From an uncultured Bacteroidota bacterium (GTDB taxonomy: Bacteria > Bacteroidota > Bacteroidia > Bacteroidales > P3): a stretch of 60,562 nt of DNA. Below are positions 26,993-36,918 of this stretch, in pieces; within the stretch, counting starts at the first letter, position 1; the number at the start of each line of letters is the position of its first letter. The position numbers and the translations under genes were made by a program. The DNA lies in contig CACYSB010000015.1 of assembly GCA_902777005.1 (NCBI GenBank), positions 1 to 60,562 of the forward strand, written 5' to 3'. The notes beneath the pieces are model-generated. The model made no database searches, had not been told where the DNA came from, and worked only from the letters and a program-made list of their open reading frames with translations.

Positions 26993-28759
26993 TTATCTCA
27001 GGTGCAGATTCTGCCATGCGGCGGCGTACTTGCCGTCAACGAAACCTGTGATGACTTGCCACTTGCCCTGGAGGGCGGACTCCTTGTTGAGCTTGCGCTC
27101 TACGGCTTCGTAGATGTCCTGGTAGGTGTAGGAGTCGAAGTCCGAAGTGGAGGCAAGGCCTTTTATCTCCTTGAGGAGGAAGTAGGTGAGGAAGCCGTGG
27201 TGCTGCGCGTCGAAGGAGTAGGCTGTCTTGTCGGCGGCGGCGGCGAGGAGTACGATGGCGTCGCTGTTCTTGTTGGCTTTGCGCTTGGCTTTCTTGGCCT
27301 TGGCGTCGGCATTGACCTTGTTGTCGGCACGGAGCATGAGAGCGCCGTTGCGCTGGTGGCCGTCGAAGGAGGCATCGACGATGACGGTGAGGCGGCTGAC
27401 GGGGTAGGTCTCGCGCTTACCGCGACCTTTGAGGGCGGAGCAGAGGGAATCGAGCGAGACGCACTGTTTGGCAAACAGGGCGGCTTCCTTGCGCGAGAGG
27501 GCTATGTCGTAGACGGTAGGCTCGACGATATTCTTCTTTTTCTTGCCGCAGCCTTTCTTGCCGCCGAGGGCTTTGATGCCGTCGAGGCGGAGGTTGTTGG
27601 GGACGAGGTAGGCGTTGCCGTCGAAGTCGGTGAAGCCGTGGCCGGCGAAGTAGACGAAGATGTTGGCCTGGGGTATTGTCTGGTCGCCGATGTGCGAGGC
27701 GACGGCCTGCGAGAGGTCGGTGAGCCACTGTATGCCTTCGTAGATGGCTGCGCGCGAGGCGTTGTGGAGCACCTTGACCTGGCGCTCGGGTACGCCGAGG
27801 GCGCGGACGAAGTACTGGCGCAGTATCTCGCCGTCGTTGGAGGCGAAGGGGACGGAGGGCAGGAAGGCGTGGTCGTAGTCCTCGTTAGCGACGATAAGGA
27901 CGTAGGCGTTGTCGTAGGGAGAGGTACTCTGCGGGATGTTGAAGTCGACGTAGTCGTCCTGTATCTTGTCGGCGGTCATAAGGTCGATGGTCTCGCGGAA
28001 AGCGTCGTGGACGGTGATTTCGATGGAGGAGCGGCGGTAGTAGGCGCCGGTGTCGGTGTAGGAGCGGGTGACATAGGAGAAGTCGTTGGTGGTGCGTGTG
28101 AGATTGCGTATGTTGTTCTGGAGGAAGTCGCGGACCGACTGGGCTCGGATGTAGGCGAGCTGGCAGTTGTTCTTGATGCCGTTGGTGTCGACGGAGATGC
28201 GCAGCTGCTCGTTGTTGAAGACGACGGGCATGTAGCGGAAGTTGCCGTACTGGCCGTCATAGGGAATTACACGCGAGAGCTCGACACCGTCGGTGGTGGA
28301 GAATATCTTGATGGACACAGCCTTGCCGGGACGGAAGATGTCGTCGAGGATGCCCTCGATGAAGGTCTTGGTGAGGTTGCAGATGGCGCGGACCGAGTTG
28401 GAGGAGTCGTAGTCGAAGACGCCGAGGGGGTAGTCGTCGGTGTAGCCTTCGAGGTGACGGCAGTTGTAGGAGATGTCGAAGAGGTAGTTGAGCTCGGAGG
28501 TGCCATCCTCGCGGGTGCCGTCGACGAGCTGTGTGCGTATGCTGATGTAGGTCTCGTCGTAGAGCTTCTCGGTGTTGGGCAGGCTGATGAGTATCTGCTC
28601 GGCGGAGCGCTGCATGGTGCGCTGGCGGTTGGCGATGTCCTGCTGGAGGAATTCGCGGATGGCGGACTGATACTCGCTGTTGAGCTGCTGCTCGCCGGAC
28701 TGGGCGAAGCAGAGGGAGAGGCATAGGAGTGCGGCTACTGTCAATAATATCTTTTTCAT
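26993..28759 (-). CDS. Exported caspase-like (peptidase C14 fold) protein with catalytic Cys replaced by Ser
   Basis: 588 residues with a signal peptide (KKILLTVAALLCLSLCFAQ). Residues about 200-265 (IRAQSVRDFL ... YYRRSSIEITVHDAF) faintly resemble an OmpA-type motif. The caspase-like domain starts near residue 290 (AYVLIVANEDYDHAF) and contains YFAGHG with the expected catalytic His at residue 374. The second catalytic motif, normally Asp-Ala-Cys-x-Ser-Gly, reads VDASFDG; codon TCC at 27368-27370 makes residue 464 Ser. A Lys-rich insert near residues 400-412 lengthens the His-to-Ser spacing. It is therefore a likely inactive or altered pseudocaspase in the periplasm. It is last in an operon after a MoxR gene (11-base gap). 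Confidence 0.82.
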   Translation of the reverse strand: MKKILLTVAALLCLSLCFAQSGEQQLNSEYQSAIREFLQQDIANRQRTMQRSAEQILISLPNTEKLYDETYISIRTQLVDGTREDGTSELNYLFDISYNCRHLEGYTDDYPLGVFDYDSSNSVRAICNLTKTFIEGILDDIFRPGKAVSIKIFSTTDGVELSRVIPYDGQYGNFRYMPVVFNNEQLRISVDTNGIKNNCQLAYIRAQSVRDFLQNNIRNLTRTTNDFSYVTRSYTDTGAYYRRSSIEITVHDAFRETIDLMTADKIQDDYVDFNIPQSTSPYDNAYVLIVANEDYDHAFLPSVPFASNDGEILRQYFVRALGVPERQVKVLHNASRAAIYEGIQWLTDLSQAVASHIGDQTIPQANIFVYFAGHGFTDFDGNAYLVPNNLRLDGIKALGGKKGCGKKKKNIVEPTVYDIALSRKEAALFAKQCVSLDSLCSALKGRGKRETYPVSRLTVIVDASFDGHQRNGALMLRADNKVNADAKAKKAKRKANKNSDAIVLLAAAADKTAYSFDAQHHGFLTYFLLKEIKGLASTSDFDSYTYQDIYEAVERKLNKESALQGKWQVITGFVDGKYAAAWQNLHLR

Positions 28760-28770
28760 ATCTCCAGGTG

Positions 28771-29709
28771 TTATTGTTTATTCATGATGGTTTTTATGAT
28801 CTGGTCGGGGGTGATGCTGTCGGCCTCGGCATAGTAGCTAGTGACGATGCGGTGGCGGAGGACGCTGAGGGCGACGGCGTCGACGTCCTCGGAGTCGGGC
28901 GAGTACTTGCCGTGGATAGCGGCATGGCTCTTAGCGCCGATTATGAGGTACTGCGAAGCGCGGGGACCTGCGCCGTAGGATATGTACTTGTCATCCTTGC
29001 GTGTCGAGGCAACCAGGCGTACGGCATACTCGACCACATTGTCGGGCACCGGCATGCGGCGTATGGCCTGCTGGAAATCGAGTATCTGCGAGGCGTCGAG
29101 CACCTGGGCGACCTGCTGCGAGCTGTCGGCGGTGGTCTGCTTGACTATCTGCACTTCCTCATCGAAGGATGGGTAGTCGAGCCGCACGTTGAACATGAAG
29201 CGGTCGAGCTGTGCCTCGGGGAGCGGATAGGTGCCTTCCTGCTCGATAGGGTTCTGGGTGGCGAGCACGAAGAAGGGGGCCGGAAGCGGATAGGTGGTGC
29301 CGGAGACGGTAACGGAGCGTTCCTGCATAGCTTCGAGGAGGGCGGCCTGGGTCTTGGGGGGCGTGCGGTTGATTTCGTCGGCAAGGACGACACCAGCGAA
29401 GACGGGGCCTTTGACGAAGCGCATCTGGCGGTCACGGTCGATGATTTCGCTGCCGGTGATGTCGGAGGGCATCAGGTCGGGCGTGAACTGGATGCGGCTG
29501 AAGGAGAGGCCGAGGGTGTGGGCAAGAGTGCTCACCATAAGGGTCTTGGCCAACCCCGGCACGCCGAGGAGGAGGCAGTGGCCACCTGAGAAGAGGGTTA
29601 GCAGCAGGCTGTCGACGGCTTCATCCTGGCCGACGATGACCTTGCCTATCTCGCCGCGGAGGGCGGTGTATTTTTCGACCAGCAGGTCGAGGGTTTCTTT
29701 ATCGTTCAT
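28771..29709 (-). CDS. Second MoxR-type AAA+ ATPase
   Basis: 312-residue AAA+ ATPase with Walker [11 protein letters not shown] near residue 45, Walker [14 protein letters not shown] and sensor [20 protein letters not shown]. The start at 29709 overlaps the surA-like stop (ATGA), favouring it over a longer form beginning at 29787. Unlike the Bat-operon MoxR, it has no DUF58 or VWA gene beside it. Its immediate downstream neighbour is the caspase-like gene, and its upstream neighbours are periplasmic PPIases. Its partner is unknown. Confidence 0.9.
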   Translation of the reverse strand: MNDKETLDLLVEKYTALRGEIGKVIVGQDEAVDSLLLTLFSGGHCLLLGVPGLAKTLMVSTLAHTLGLSFSRIQFTPDLMPSDITGSEIIDRDRQMRFVKGPVFAGVVLADEINRTPPKTQAALLEAMQERSVTVSGTTYPLPAPFFVLATQNPIEQEGTYPLPEAQLDRFMFNVRLDYPSFDEEVQIVKQTTADSSQQVAQVLDASQILDFQQAIRRMPVPDNVVEYAVRLVASTRKDDKYISYGAGPRASQYLIIGAKSHAAIHGKYSPDSEDVDAVALSVLRHRIVTSYYAEADSITPDQIIKTIMNKQ

Positions 29710-31034
29710 TGCAGGTTGTGGAATATGCAGTCCTTGTATTGGTCGCTGATGTGGATGTATATTGTATTCATGTAACGCTTGGCCCATTTCTGGAGCTTCT
29801 TCTGCTTGGCGTCGGCGAGGGCGGCGTTCTGGATGTTGTCGTAGTCGTCGGTGAGGTTGGCCTTGTGGGCCTCGTGCTTGCGGTCGAGGCGGACTATGCG
29901 GTAGGCGTCGCGCTGCTTGTCGGTCTTGAAAGCCGTGGCGTTGCTGACTTCGCCGACATCCATACCATGTACGCCCACACTGTAGTAGAGCTGGTCGATG
30001 GCGGAGCGGTCGAAGCGGGGGGTGCCGTCGGCGGGATTGATGGCGGTGCCGCCGGTATTTGCATTGGCGGCGGTGCTGTATTGGCGTGCGGCATCATCGA
30101 AGCTGAGCTTGCCGGAACGTATTTCGACGGCGATGCTGTCGAGCTTGATGCGGGCTTTGAGGAGGTCTTCGGCGGACACCTGCGGCACAATGAGGATGTG
30201 GCGGGCGTTGACGGTGTTGCCACGTCGCTCGATGAGCTGTATGATATGGAAGCCGTACTGTGTCTCTATAATGGGCGACACCTCGCCGGGTTTGAGAGCG
30301 AAAGCTGCCGACTCGAACTCTCCCACCATGTCGCCGCGCGAGAAGAAGCCCAGTTCACCGCCCTTCTTGGCGGAGCCGGGGTCCTGCGAGTAAAGGGTGG
30401 CGAGCATGGAGAACTTCTCGCCCTTGATGACGCGCTCGCGCAGTTCGGCAAGCTGCGTGCGGACGCGGTCGCGCTCGGCTTCGGATATCTGCGGCTCTAT
30501 GACAATCTCGCTGAGTTCGTAGCGCTCTGGCATCATGGGCAAACTGTCGGCGGGGAGGCTGTTGAAGAAGTCGGTGACCTGACGAGGTGTGACTGTGACA
30601 TCCTCGGTGAGCTGATATTCTACACGGCGGCTGAGGAGGTTGTTGCGCATCATGCGCTGGTACTGTTCCTTGAGCTCATCGTAAGAGAAGCCCGTGGCTT
30701 CGCGGAGAGCCTCGCGGGTGCCGTAGTTGCGCATGTCAGCCTTAAGGTAGTAGTCAACATACTGATTCACCTCCTCGTCACTTACTTCGACGCTGTCTAT
30801 TTCGCCCTTATGGACGAGGAGCTGGGAGAGGATGAGGTTCTCGAGCACAGCACAACGGTTATTGAAAGCGTCGGCAGCACCCTGTTTGAGGCGTATCTGG
30901 GCGTATAAGCGCTCGATGTCGGAGTACTTGATGATGTTGCGGCCTACAATGGCGGCGACACCGTCGACAAGGTCACCCTGCGCGTGCAAAGTGAGCGGAA
31001 ATAGTAAGGCTAAAGCCAAGAGTATTTTCTTCAT
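29706..31034 (-). CDS. surA: SurA-like periplasmic peptidyl-prolyl isomerase and chaperone
   Basis: 442 residues with a signal peptide ([19 protein letters not shown]). The N-terminal SurA domain ([18 protein letters not shown]) is followed by two parvulin-type domains. The first, near residues 170-270, contains [13 protein letters not shown] and [19 protein letters not shown]; the second, near residues 280-390, is less conserved. Such proteins escort outer-membrane beta-barrels through the periplasm. It is the third of three consecutive PPIase-type genes, with a 6-base gap to the one before. Confidence 0.9.
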   Translation of the reverse strand: MKKILLALALLFPLTLHAQGDLVDGVAAIVGRNIIKYSDIERLYAQIRLKQGAADAFNNRCAVLENLILSQLLVHKGEIDSVEVSDEEVNQYVDYYLKADMRNYGTREALREATGFSYDELKEQYQRMMRNNLLSRRVEYQLTEDVTVTPRQVTDFFNSLPADSLPMMPERYELSEIVIEPQISEAERDRVRTQLAELRERVIKGEKFSMLATLYSQDPGSAKKGGELGFFSRGDMVGEFESAAFALKPGEVSPIIETQYGFHIIQLIERRGNTVNARHILIVPQVSAEDLLKARIKLDSIAVEIRSGKLSFDDAARQYSTAANANTGGTAINPADGTPRFDRSAIDQLYYSVGVHGMDVGEVSNATAFKTDKQRDAYRIVRLDRKHEAHKANLTDDYDNIQNAALADAKQKKLQKWAKRYMNTIYIHISDQYKDCIFHNLQ

Positions 31035-31040
31035 GTTCGT

Positions 31041-31889
31041 TTATCTCTTTATGTGTCCACCTTCTTCGGCCTCCTTGAATAGGTCGGCCTGTAGGCGATT
31101 TATAATCTCAAGCTTGCGGTGGTTGAGGATGATGGCACGTATATTGTCCATCTGGAGTTCCATAGGCGCGATGTCATCGGATATCTTGTAGTCGAGTATT
31201 CTGACGTACCAGCAAAGGGAATCGTCTGCGAGCACAATGGCTCGGTTCTGTTTGAGGAATAAGCCCTCGTTGTATGTGGTGACCGGCACAACGGCCTGGA
31301 GGCTGTAGAACGGCATCCACGTGGCGCCGTCGTAACTGCCAGTGCCACCTACACGGGTGGCGAGCGCCTGCATCTCCACGATATCCTCGTCGCGAAATTG
31401 ATGCTTATAGACGATACTTTTGAGCTTGCCGTCGGCACTGTTGCGTTTGGGCGCAGCGACATATACGGCCTTGACGATGGCATTCTTCAGTAGGAACTGC
31501 TCGCTATTGGCCTCGTAGTACTCCTCTATCTCCGTGTCCGTGACGTTGGTGTCCAACAGCTGCGACACAATCTGCTGCTCATAGGCGTAGGTAAGGAGGC
31601 TGTTGCGGTATTCGCTCATCTGGCGGCTGAAGTCGTCCTTGACATTCTTCTCGGCCTTCGCAAGTACAACCTTCTGGCGAACCCATTGGTCAACATAGTT
31701 GTCCACAATGGCTATGCTGTCCTCAACACTGACGCCCTCGCCAACCAGACCGGCAAGGTCGTCCAGACGGAGCTCGTAGTCATAGACCTTTGCCACCAGC
31801 AGCGAAAGCTCCTCGCCATGGTGACAAGCCACAGACAATAGGCAGCATATAGCGGCCAGCAGGCTAATACTTGATCTGCTTGACAACAT
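31041..31889 (-). CDS. SurA-related periplasmic lipoprotein
   Basis: 282-residue lipoprotein with lipobox SVAC (Cys at residue 22). The body has the helical N-terminal pattern of SurA/PpiD chaperones (VYDYELRLDDLAGLVGEG, YVDQWVRQKVVLAKAEKN, TEIEEYYEANSEQFLL) without a recognisable parvulin core. It overlaps the upstream PPIase gene by 26 bases and lies 6 bases before surA, so the three are co-expressed. The chaperone role is inferred from this pattern and context. Confidence 0.7.
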   Translation of the reverse strand: MLSSRSSISLLAAICCLLSVACHHGEELSLLVAKVYDYELRLDDLAGLVGEGVSVEDSIAIVDNYVDQWVRQKVVLAKAEKNVKDDFSRQMSEYRNSLLTYAYEQQIVSQLLDTNVTDTEIEEYYEANSEQFLLKNAIVKAVYVAAPKRNSADGKLKSIVYKHQFRDEDIVEMQALATRVGGTGSYDGATWMPFYSLQAVVPVTTYNEGLFLKQNRAIVLADDSLCWYVRILDYKISDDIAPMELQMDNIRAIILNHRKLEIINRLQADLFKEAEEGGHIKR

Positions 31890-33945
31890 CGTAGTTTATC
31901 TTGACGTTGTATTTCTTCCGCAGCTCCGCGTTGTGCTGTTGCTCCACTTCGTTCTGGTAGGCGTTGAGGTAGTATCCGCGGGCGGCCATCTGTTCCTTGA
32001 GCATCGCAGGCATTACGTCCTCGACAACAATGGCCCGGTATCCTTTGCCATTCGGGCTCATATATACGCCCTTGGCCCACTGGTCATCAGCCAAGAAGCT
32101 TTGGCGACCATACTCTATAAGGTCGGGCTCCACAGAGACCATCGATGGGACACGTGCCACCATGGCCGACAGGAGCATCTCCTTCATTTCAAGGCTGCTC
32201 TTATCCTTCTTGAGGGCCTTGTTGAGTATCTTGGCAGCCTTGGCGGGAGCCAGGCAGGCGCTGTCGACAACAACGATGTTGACGATTCGGGCACGCTTGT
32301 GCCAGAAGTAGACCGAATCCTCGGGGCGGTCCATCCTCTTGCTGAGACTCTCACGGGCATAGAAGTTGGCAAAGCCGGCACTATCGTGCAGAGTCTTCTT
32401 CCATACCATCTCGTTGTTGTAGTTGAATATCATCAGGCCGCGGCGGTATTCGTCGACAATGGCGGCGAAGTCGGGGTGCTCAGCCTCCAGCTGGCTGTCG
32501 GCATACACCAAGACCACACTGTCGATAAACTCACCATAGCGCAGGTTGACAAAGTACTCCGACTTCAGGGGGCGTCCGGCCTTCTGGTGCTTCGCAATAT
32601 AGCGTGCCAGGTCACGAGTGTTGTAGGTGCGGTCTCCCACTATGAGTATGGGCTGTACGTCGCTGACCATGGTGTCGTTGTATTTCCATCCGTTGCGGGT
32701 GGCTTCCACAGGCACTATGCTGTAGAGCTCCTGCAGCGAAGCCTGCATCGTGACAGGCTCGTTCTTCTTGCGCTTCTTACCCTTAGGCTGCTCCACGGGT
32801 GTCTGCGTGAGGTCTATCACCTTGTAGCGCTCGCGGCAGCTACGGGTGAAAGCCCTGCGGCTGTCATCGCCGCGCTGGTCGCGGCTCATGCGCTGCTTGT
32901 AATAGGGCACCATGTCCTCATACGGCGCTAGGGTATCGTGGCGTATCAGCTTGATGATATGCCATCCGTATTGCGTAAAGAAAGGCCTCGAATACTCGCC
33001 GTCCTTGAGGTACTGCGCCACTTCGACATACTCCGGCGGCAGGTGGCTCAGCGTAGCGTCAGGCATTAAGCCGCCGTTGCTGCGTGTGGTGTGATCATCG
33101 CTGCTCAACGCCACGGTGGCGAAGTCCACTCCGCGTTCGAGGCGCTTGTATAGAGTCTCTATCTCGTCGCGGCGCAGGTTGCTGTCCTGCGAACTCAGCC
33201 AGATGTGTGCCATATCGCACTTGCCTGTCATCTGCACTTTGTCGAGAATCTTGATGAGGTGATAACCGTAGCGGGTGCGCACAGGCATGCTCACTTCCCC
33301 TACCTTGAGCGAGTAGGCGGCATTCTCGAACGGATACACCATATCGAAGGCGGTAAAGTAGCCCAAGTCGCCCTCGCGGGGACGAACGGGGGCGCCCGGC
33401 TTCTGCTTAGCCACAGTCTCGCCAGAGACGGCAAAGAAGTCCTCGCCTTTCATAATGCGGTTGCGGAGCTCCATTATCTCGTCGTAGGTCTTCGCGCTGT
33501 CCTCGGCCGATGCGTCAGGAGCCAACGGAAGCAGTATGTGGGCGGCGTGGAGCGAATAGTGGTTGCGCTCGTAGGCCTCGTGCAGTATGCGGTCCAATGC
33601 CACACTGTCTATCAGGTACGGAGCGGCGAGCTCGGCGCGGTAGGTGCCCAGCTCCTCACGCAACGCCGCCATGGTGTCGAACCCGAGGGCATAGGCGTCG
33701 GCAAGCTTGGCGCGGAAATTGGCGAAAAGCTCCACATACTCATCAAGAGCCTGGCGTTTCTCTGCCGCGGGCGTCTGCGGGTTCTTGGCCAGCCGGTCGC
33801 CGACGGAGGTCATAAACTCCTTCATGAACTCCGACTTCGTTATCTTTTTGCCGGCAACCTCCATAACCACCGGGTCATTCTGAGCCCTTAAGGCAAGAGG
33901 TGAAAGCGCTGCAATTGCCAGCGCCGTCATCAATAGTTTCTTCAT
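31864..33945 (-). CDS. Two-domain parvulin-type peptidyl-prolyl isomerase, exported
   Basis: 693 residues from the Met at 33945, which gives a good signal peptide (KKLLMTALAIAALSPLALRAQ); an ATG four codons upstream is an alternative. Two parvulin domains are visible: AAHILLPLAPD ... LGYFTAFDMVYPFENAAYSLKVGEVSMPVRTRYGYHLIKI, and a second with MAHIWLSSQD ... GGLMPDATLSHLPPE ... FTQYGWHIIKLI. The C-terminal 300 residues are a helical chaperone-like region. The gene follows guaB by about 36 bases and overlaps the next lipoprotein gene. Confidence 0.88.
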   Translation of the reverse strand: MKKLLMTALAIAALSPLALRAQNDPVVMEVAGKKITKSEFMKEFMTSVGDRLAKNPQTPAAEKRQALDEYVELFANFRAKLADAYALGFDTMAALREELGTYRAELAAPYLIDSVALDRILHEAYERNHYSLHAAHILLPLAPDASAEDSAKTYDEIMELRNRIMKGEDFFAVSGETVAKQKPGAPVRPREGDLGYFTAFDMVYPFENAAYSLKVGEVSMPVRTRYGYHLIKILDKVQMTGKCDMAHIWLSSQDSNLRRDEIETLYKRLERGVDFATVALSSDDHTTRSNGGLMPDATLSHLPPEYVEVAQYLKDGEYSRPFFTQYGWHIIKLIRHDTLAPYEDMVPYYKQRMSRDQRGDDSRRAFTRSCRERYKVIDLTQTPVEQPKGKKRKKNEPVTMQASLQELYSIVPVEATRNGWKYNDTMVSDVQPILIVGDRTYNTRDLARYIAKHQKAGRPLKSEYFVNLRYGEFIDSVVLVYADSQLEAEHPDFAAIVDEYRRGLMIFNYNNEMVWKKTLHDSAGFANFYARESLSKRMDRPEDSVYFWHKRARIVNIVVVDSACLAPAKAAKILNKALKKDKSSLEMKEMLLSAMVARVPSMVSVEPDLIEYGRQSFLADDQWAKGVYMSPNGKGYRAIVVEDVMPAMLKEQMAARGYYLNAYQNEVEQQHNAELRKKYNVKINYDVVKQIKY

Positions 33946-33981
33946 CTGTCTTAACAACTTATCTACTGTCTACTTAACTGC

Positions 33982-35454
33982 TTATCTGCTGTAATTCGGT
34001 GCCTCGCGGGTGATGGCGATATCGTGCGGATGGCTCTCCGTGCGGCCCGCGTCGGTGATGCGGATGAACTTGGCATTCTGGAGGTCGCCGATGGTGCGGC
34101 TGCCCGTGTAGCCCATGCCTGCCTTCAAGCCGCCGACGAGCTGGTAGAGAATCTCACTGAGGGTGCCTTTGTAGGGCACGCGGCCCACGACGCCTTCCGG
34201 CACCAGCTTCTTGGCGTCGGTCTCCTTGTCCTGGAAGTAGCGGTCCTTGCTGCCGGCCTGCATGGCCTCGAGCGAGCCCATGCCACGGTAGCTCTTGAAC
34301 TTGCGGCCTTCATAGATGATGGTCTCTCCCGGAGCCTCGTCGGTGCCGGCCACCAGCGAGCCAACCATGACGGTGCTGGCGCCAGCGGCAAGAGCCTTGA
34401 CAACGTCGCCGCTGTAACGGATGCCGCCGTCGGCGATGACGGGCACATCGTAGCCTTTCTGCTTCAAAGCTCCGCACACCTCGCAGATGGCAGTGAGCTG
34501 GGGCACGCCGATGCCGGCGATGATACGCGTCGAGCAGATACTGCCGGGTCCGATACCCACCTTGATGGCGTCGGCGCCGGCTTCAGCCAACATCAGAGCG
34601 GCGTCGCCGGTGGCTATGTTGCCCACCACGACGTCAATGTCGGCATACTTGGCCTTCACTGCCTTGAGGGCCTTCACCACGTTGGAGCTGTGGCCATGGG
34701 CGGTGTCGATGACGATAGCATCGGCGCCGGCCTTCACCAAGGCATCGACGCGGTCCATCATGTCGGGCGTGATGCCCACACCTGCAGCCACGCGCAGACG
34801 GCCGTTGCTGTCCTTGCAAGCCATCGGGCGCTCCTTGGTCTTCATGATGTCGCGGTAGGTGATGAGGCCCATGAACTGGCCCTTGTCGTTCACCACGGGC
34901 AGCTTCTCAATCTTGTGCTGCTGCAGTATGTCCGTAGCCTCGGCAAAGGTGGTGCCCTCGTGGGTCGTGATGAGCTTGGTAATCATTATCTCGCTCAGCG
35001 GGCGCTCCATGTCGCGCTCGAAACGCAGGTCGCGGTTCGTCACCATACCTATGAGCATACGGTTATCGTCGACGATAGGGATGCCGCCGATGCCGTACTC
35101 CTCCATCAGACGCAAGGCATCCTTCACCTTGGCGTCCTTGTCGAGGGTCACGGGGTCGATAATCATGCCGTTCTCGGCACGCTTCACCTTGCGCACCTCG
35201 TTGGCCTGGCGCTCGATGCTCATATTCTTGTGCAGCACGCCGATACCGCCTTCCTGGGCCATACCGATGGCCATGGCGGCCTCCGTGACAGTGTCCATGG
35301 CTGCCGACACAAGCGGCGTGTTCAACATGATACGCTTCGAAAAGCGCGACGCAACAGTGACTTCGCGGGGGATTACCTCGGAATAAGCGGGGACGAGCAG
35401 AACGTCGTCGTAAGTAAGGCCTTCGCCGATGAATTTAGTGGTGTCTGTATACAT
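33982..35454 (-). CDS. guaB: Inosine-5'-monophosphate dehydrogenase
   Basis: Oxidises IMP to XMP with NAD, the first committed step of GTP synthesis. The active-site loop [11 protein letters not shown] carries the catalytic Cys near residue 307, with DGGIRYSGD and [13 protein letters not shown] after it. Two CBS regulatory modules lie between about residues 95 and 205 ([26 protein letters not shown] and following). At 490 residues it is full length. A -7 box (complement of CAAAGATA, 35487-35494) lies 33 bases upstream, with no clear -33. Confidence 0.97.
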   Translation of the reverse strand: MYTDTTKFIGEGLTYDDVLLVPAYSEVIPREVTVASRFSKRIMLNTPLVSAAMDTVTEAAMAIGMAQEGGIGVLHKNMSIERQANEVRKVKRAENGMIIDPVTLDKDAKVKDALRLMEEYGIGGIPIVDDNRMLIGMVTNRDLRFERDMERPLSEIMITKLITTHEGTTFAEATDILQQHKIEKLPVVNDKGQFMGLITYRDIMKTKERPMACKDSNGRLRVAAGVGITPDMMDRVDALVKAGADAIVIDTAHGHSSNVVKALKAVKAKYADIDVVVGNIATGDAALMLAEAGADAIKVGIGPGSICSTRIIAGIGVPQLTAICEVCGALKQKGYDVPVIADGGIRYSGDVVKALAAGASTVMVGSLVAGTDEAPGETIIYEGRKFKSYRGMGSLEAMQAGSKDRYFQDKETDAKKLVPEGVVGRVPYKGTLSEILYQLVGGLKAGMGYTGSRTIGDLQNAKFIRITDAGRTESHPHDIAITREAPNYSR

Positions 35455-35802
35455 ATTTTAAAATATTATCTGTATAAAATAATTTGCAAAGATACGACTA
35501 TTTTCACAATCCACGGCACTTTTTTTCACTAAACATCCATTATTTCCCATAACACACTGTGCCACAGCCCAGCCGCAACCTCTCCGTATCCCCCACGACT
35601 GTTCAACGGTTGTTTACCTATTGTTTTACGGTTTATATCGTAGAACAGTCGGTAAACAATGGTAAAACAGACGGAGAACTAACGGAGGGGATACGGAGAG
35701 ACTGAGAATGGACTGTATGGTAATTCCTGATTTCTAATTACCAATTCCTTTTTTTTGTGTATTTTTGCATCGGAAAACAAATAATAAAAAATCAATAAAG
35801 AC
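35455..35802. other. Divergent intergenic region between guaB and the TlpA-like gene (348 bp)
   Basis: Holds a guaB -7 box (35487-35494), the dyad array B (35580-35704) and a plus-strand TATTTTTG box (35760-35767) 36 bases before the next start. The word TTTTGCATCGGAAAA after that box resembles the start region of the lipoprotein gene at 49446. No gene was recognised. Confidence 0.75.
35580..35704. repeat. Dyad array of eleven 11-bp units with terminal inverted repeats (element B)
   Basis: CG dinucleotides or their variants occur at 35585, 35596, 35607, 35618, 35629, then 35639, 35650, 35661, 35672, 35683 and 35694. All steps are 11 bp except one 10-bp step at the centre. The outermost 14 bases (35580-35593) are exactly complementary to 35687-35700. 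It shares CTCCGTATCCCC with element A. Confidence 0.88.
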
Positions 35803-36918
35803 ATGAAAAAGAGCTTAATTACAACCCTTTGCGGGATGTCCCTGGCACTTCTGGCGGCCACGATTGTCAGCTGCAGTGGCGGTAAATCTTACAAAATCGA
35901 CGGCATTGTGAACGACGCACAGTTCGAGGGCAAGAAGGTGTATCTGGTCAACGACCGCGACGCTGTGGACAGCGCAGTTGTCAAGGACGGTGCCTTCACC
36001 TTCGAGGGCAAGGCCGAGGAGGCGTGGATAGGCACGCTGTATGCCATGGGCGAGACGACCCAGCTGCAGCAGGACCTTATCGTGGAGCCGGGCAACATCA
36101 TCGTGGACCTCCTGACTGAGCATATCGGTGGCACTGCCTTGAACGACAGCCTGCAGCTGTTCCTCGAGGAGGATGCCGAGGGCGAGTTTGAGGTGGAGAT
36201 GGAGATGTATATCGAACAGTACTATATGGCACAGAATGCTGAGGAGCGCAGTGTTGCCGAGCACATGTATGACTCGCTGGAGGCCATTGCGACGACGCGC
36301 ATCTACGACCAAGCCTTGGCTTTTTACGGTGACAACCGCGACAACATCCTTGGCGCCTACGCCATGGCTGTACTGTGCAGCACCGACCGCCTGACCTACA
36401 ACCAGCTGAATGAGTTACTGAGCGACGCCGCCGACGTGGTGAAGAACCACAAGCCTGTGAGCGCCAAGCTGGCCCAGCTCAAGGCCGTCGAAGAGACATC
36501 GGCCGGCAAGCACTACACCGACATAGAGGGTGTTGACGGCAAGTTGAGCGACATCATCGACGGCAAGGTGGCTCTGGTTGACTTCTACGCCAGCTGGTGC
36601 GGCCCCTGCCGCGCGGAGATACGCGACAACCTGGTGCCGCTGTGGGCGAAATACCAGGACAAAGGCCTTGTGATAGTGGGTTTGAACGTGTGGGAACGCG
36701 GCGATGCAGAGGCCCGCAAGGCTGCCCATGAGAAGGTTATGGCCGACCTGGGCATCACCTATCCGCAGCTGGTGGACAGCACCCGCACGGCCACCGACAC
36801 CTACGGTGTGCTCGGCATACCGCAGATTATGCTGATAGGTCCCGACGGCACCATACTGGCACGCGACCTGCGCGGCGCCGCCATCGAGGAGGCTGTCATC
36901 AAAGCAATGGGTAAATGA
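35803..36918 (+). CDS. TlpA-like thiol-disulfide oxidoreductase lipoprotein (DUF4369-thioredoxin)
   Basis: 371-residue exported lipoprotein; the hydrophobic signal ends IVSCSGG with lipid Cys at residue 24. Residues about 28-130 have the DUF4369 beta pattern (YKIDGIVNDAQFEGKKVYLV). Residues about 245-371 are a thioredoxin fold with the redox motif ASWCGPCRAE near residue 266 and the cis-Pro loop GVLGIPQIMLI. It would reduce or exchange periplasmic disulfides. It heads a nine-gene plus-strand operon; its stop overlaps the next start as ATGA. Confidence 0.88.
   Translation: MKKSLITTLCGMSLALLAATIVSCSGGKSYKIDGIVNDAQFEGKKVYLVNDRDAVDSAVVKDGAFTFEGKAEEAWIGTLYAMGETTQLQQDLIVEPGNIIVDLLTEHIGGTALNDSLQLFLEEDAEGEFEVEMEMYIEQYYMAQNAEERSVAEHMYDSLEAIATTRIYDQALAFYGDNRDNILGAYAMAVLCSTDRLTYNQLNELLSDAADVVKNHKPVSAKLAQLKAVEETSAGKHYTDIEGVDGKLSDIIDGKVALVDFYASWCGPCRAEIRDNLVPLWAKYQDKGLVIVGLNVWERGDAEARKAAHEKVMADLGITYPQLVDSTRTATDTYGVLGIPQIMLIGPDGTILARDLRGAAIEEAVIKAMGK

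Noticed and set aside
27002..28726. Long plus-strand ORF (574 codons) opposite the caspase-like gene
   Set aside because: Its product is almost all Val, Gly, Glu, Asp and Ala, typical of the antisense of a GC-rich gene; the minus strand has clear domain motifs and a signal peptide.
34024..35532. Long plus-strand ORF (502 codons) opposite guaB
   Set aside because: His/Ala/Val-rich antisense shadow of the unmistakable IMP dehydrogenase.
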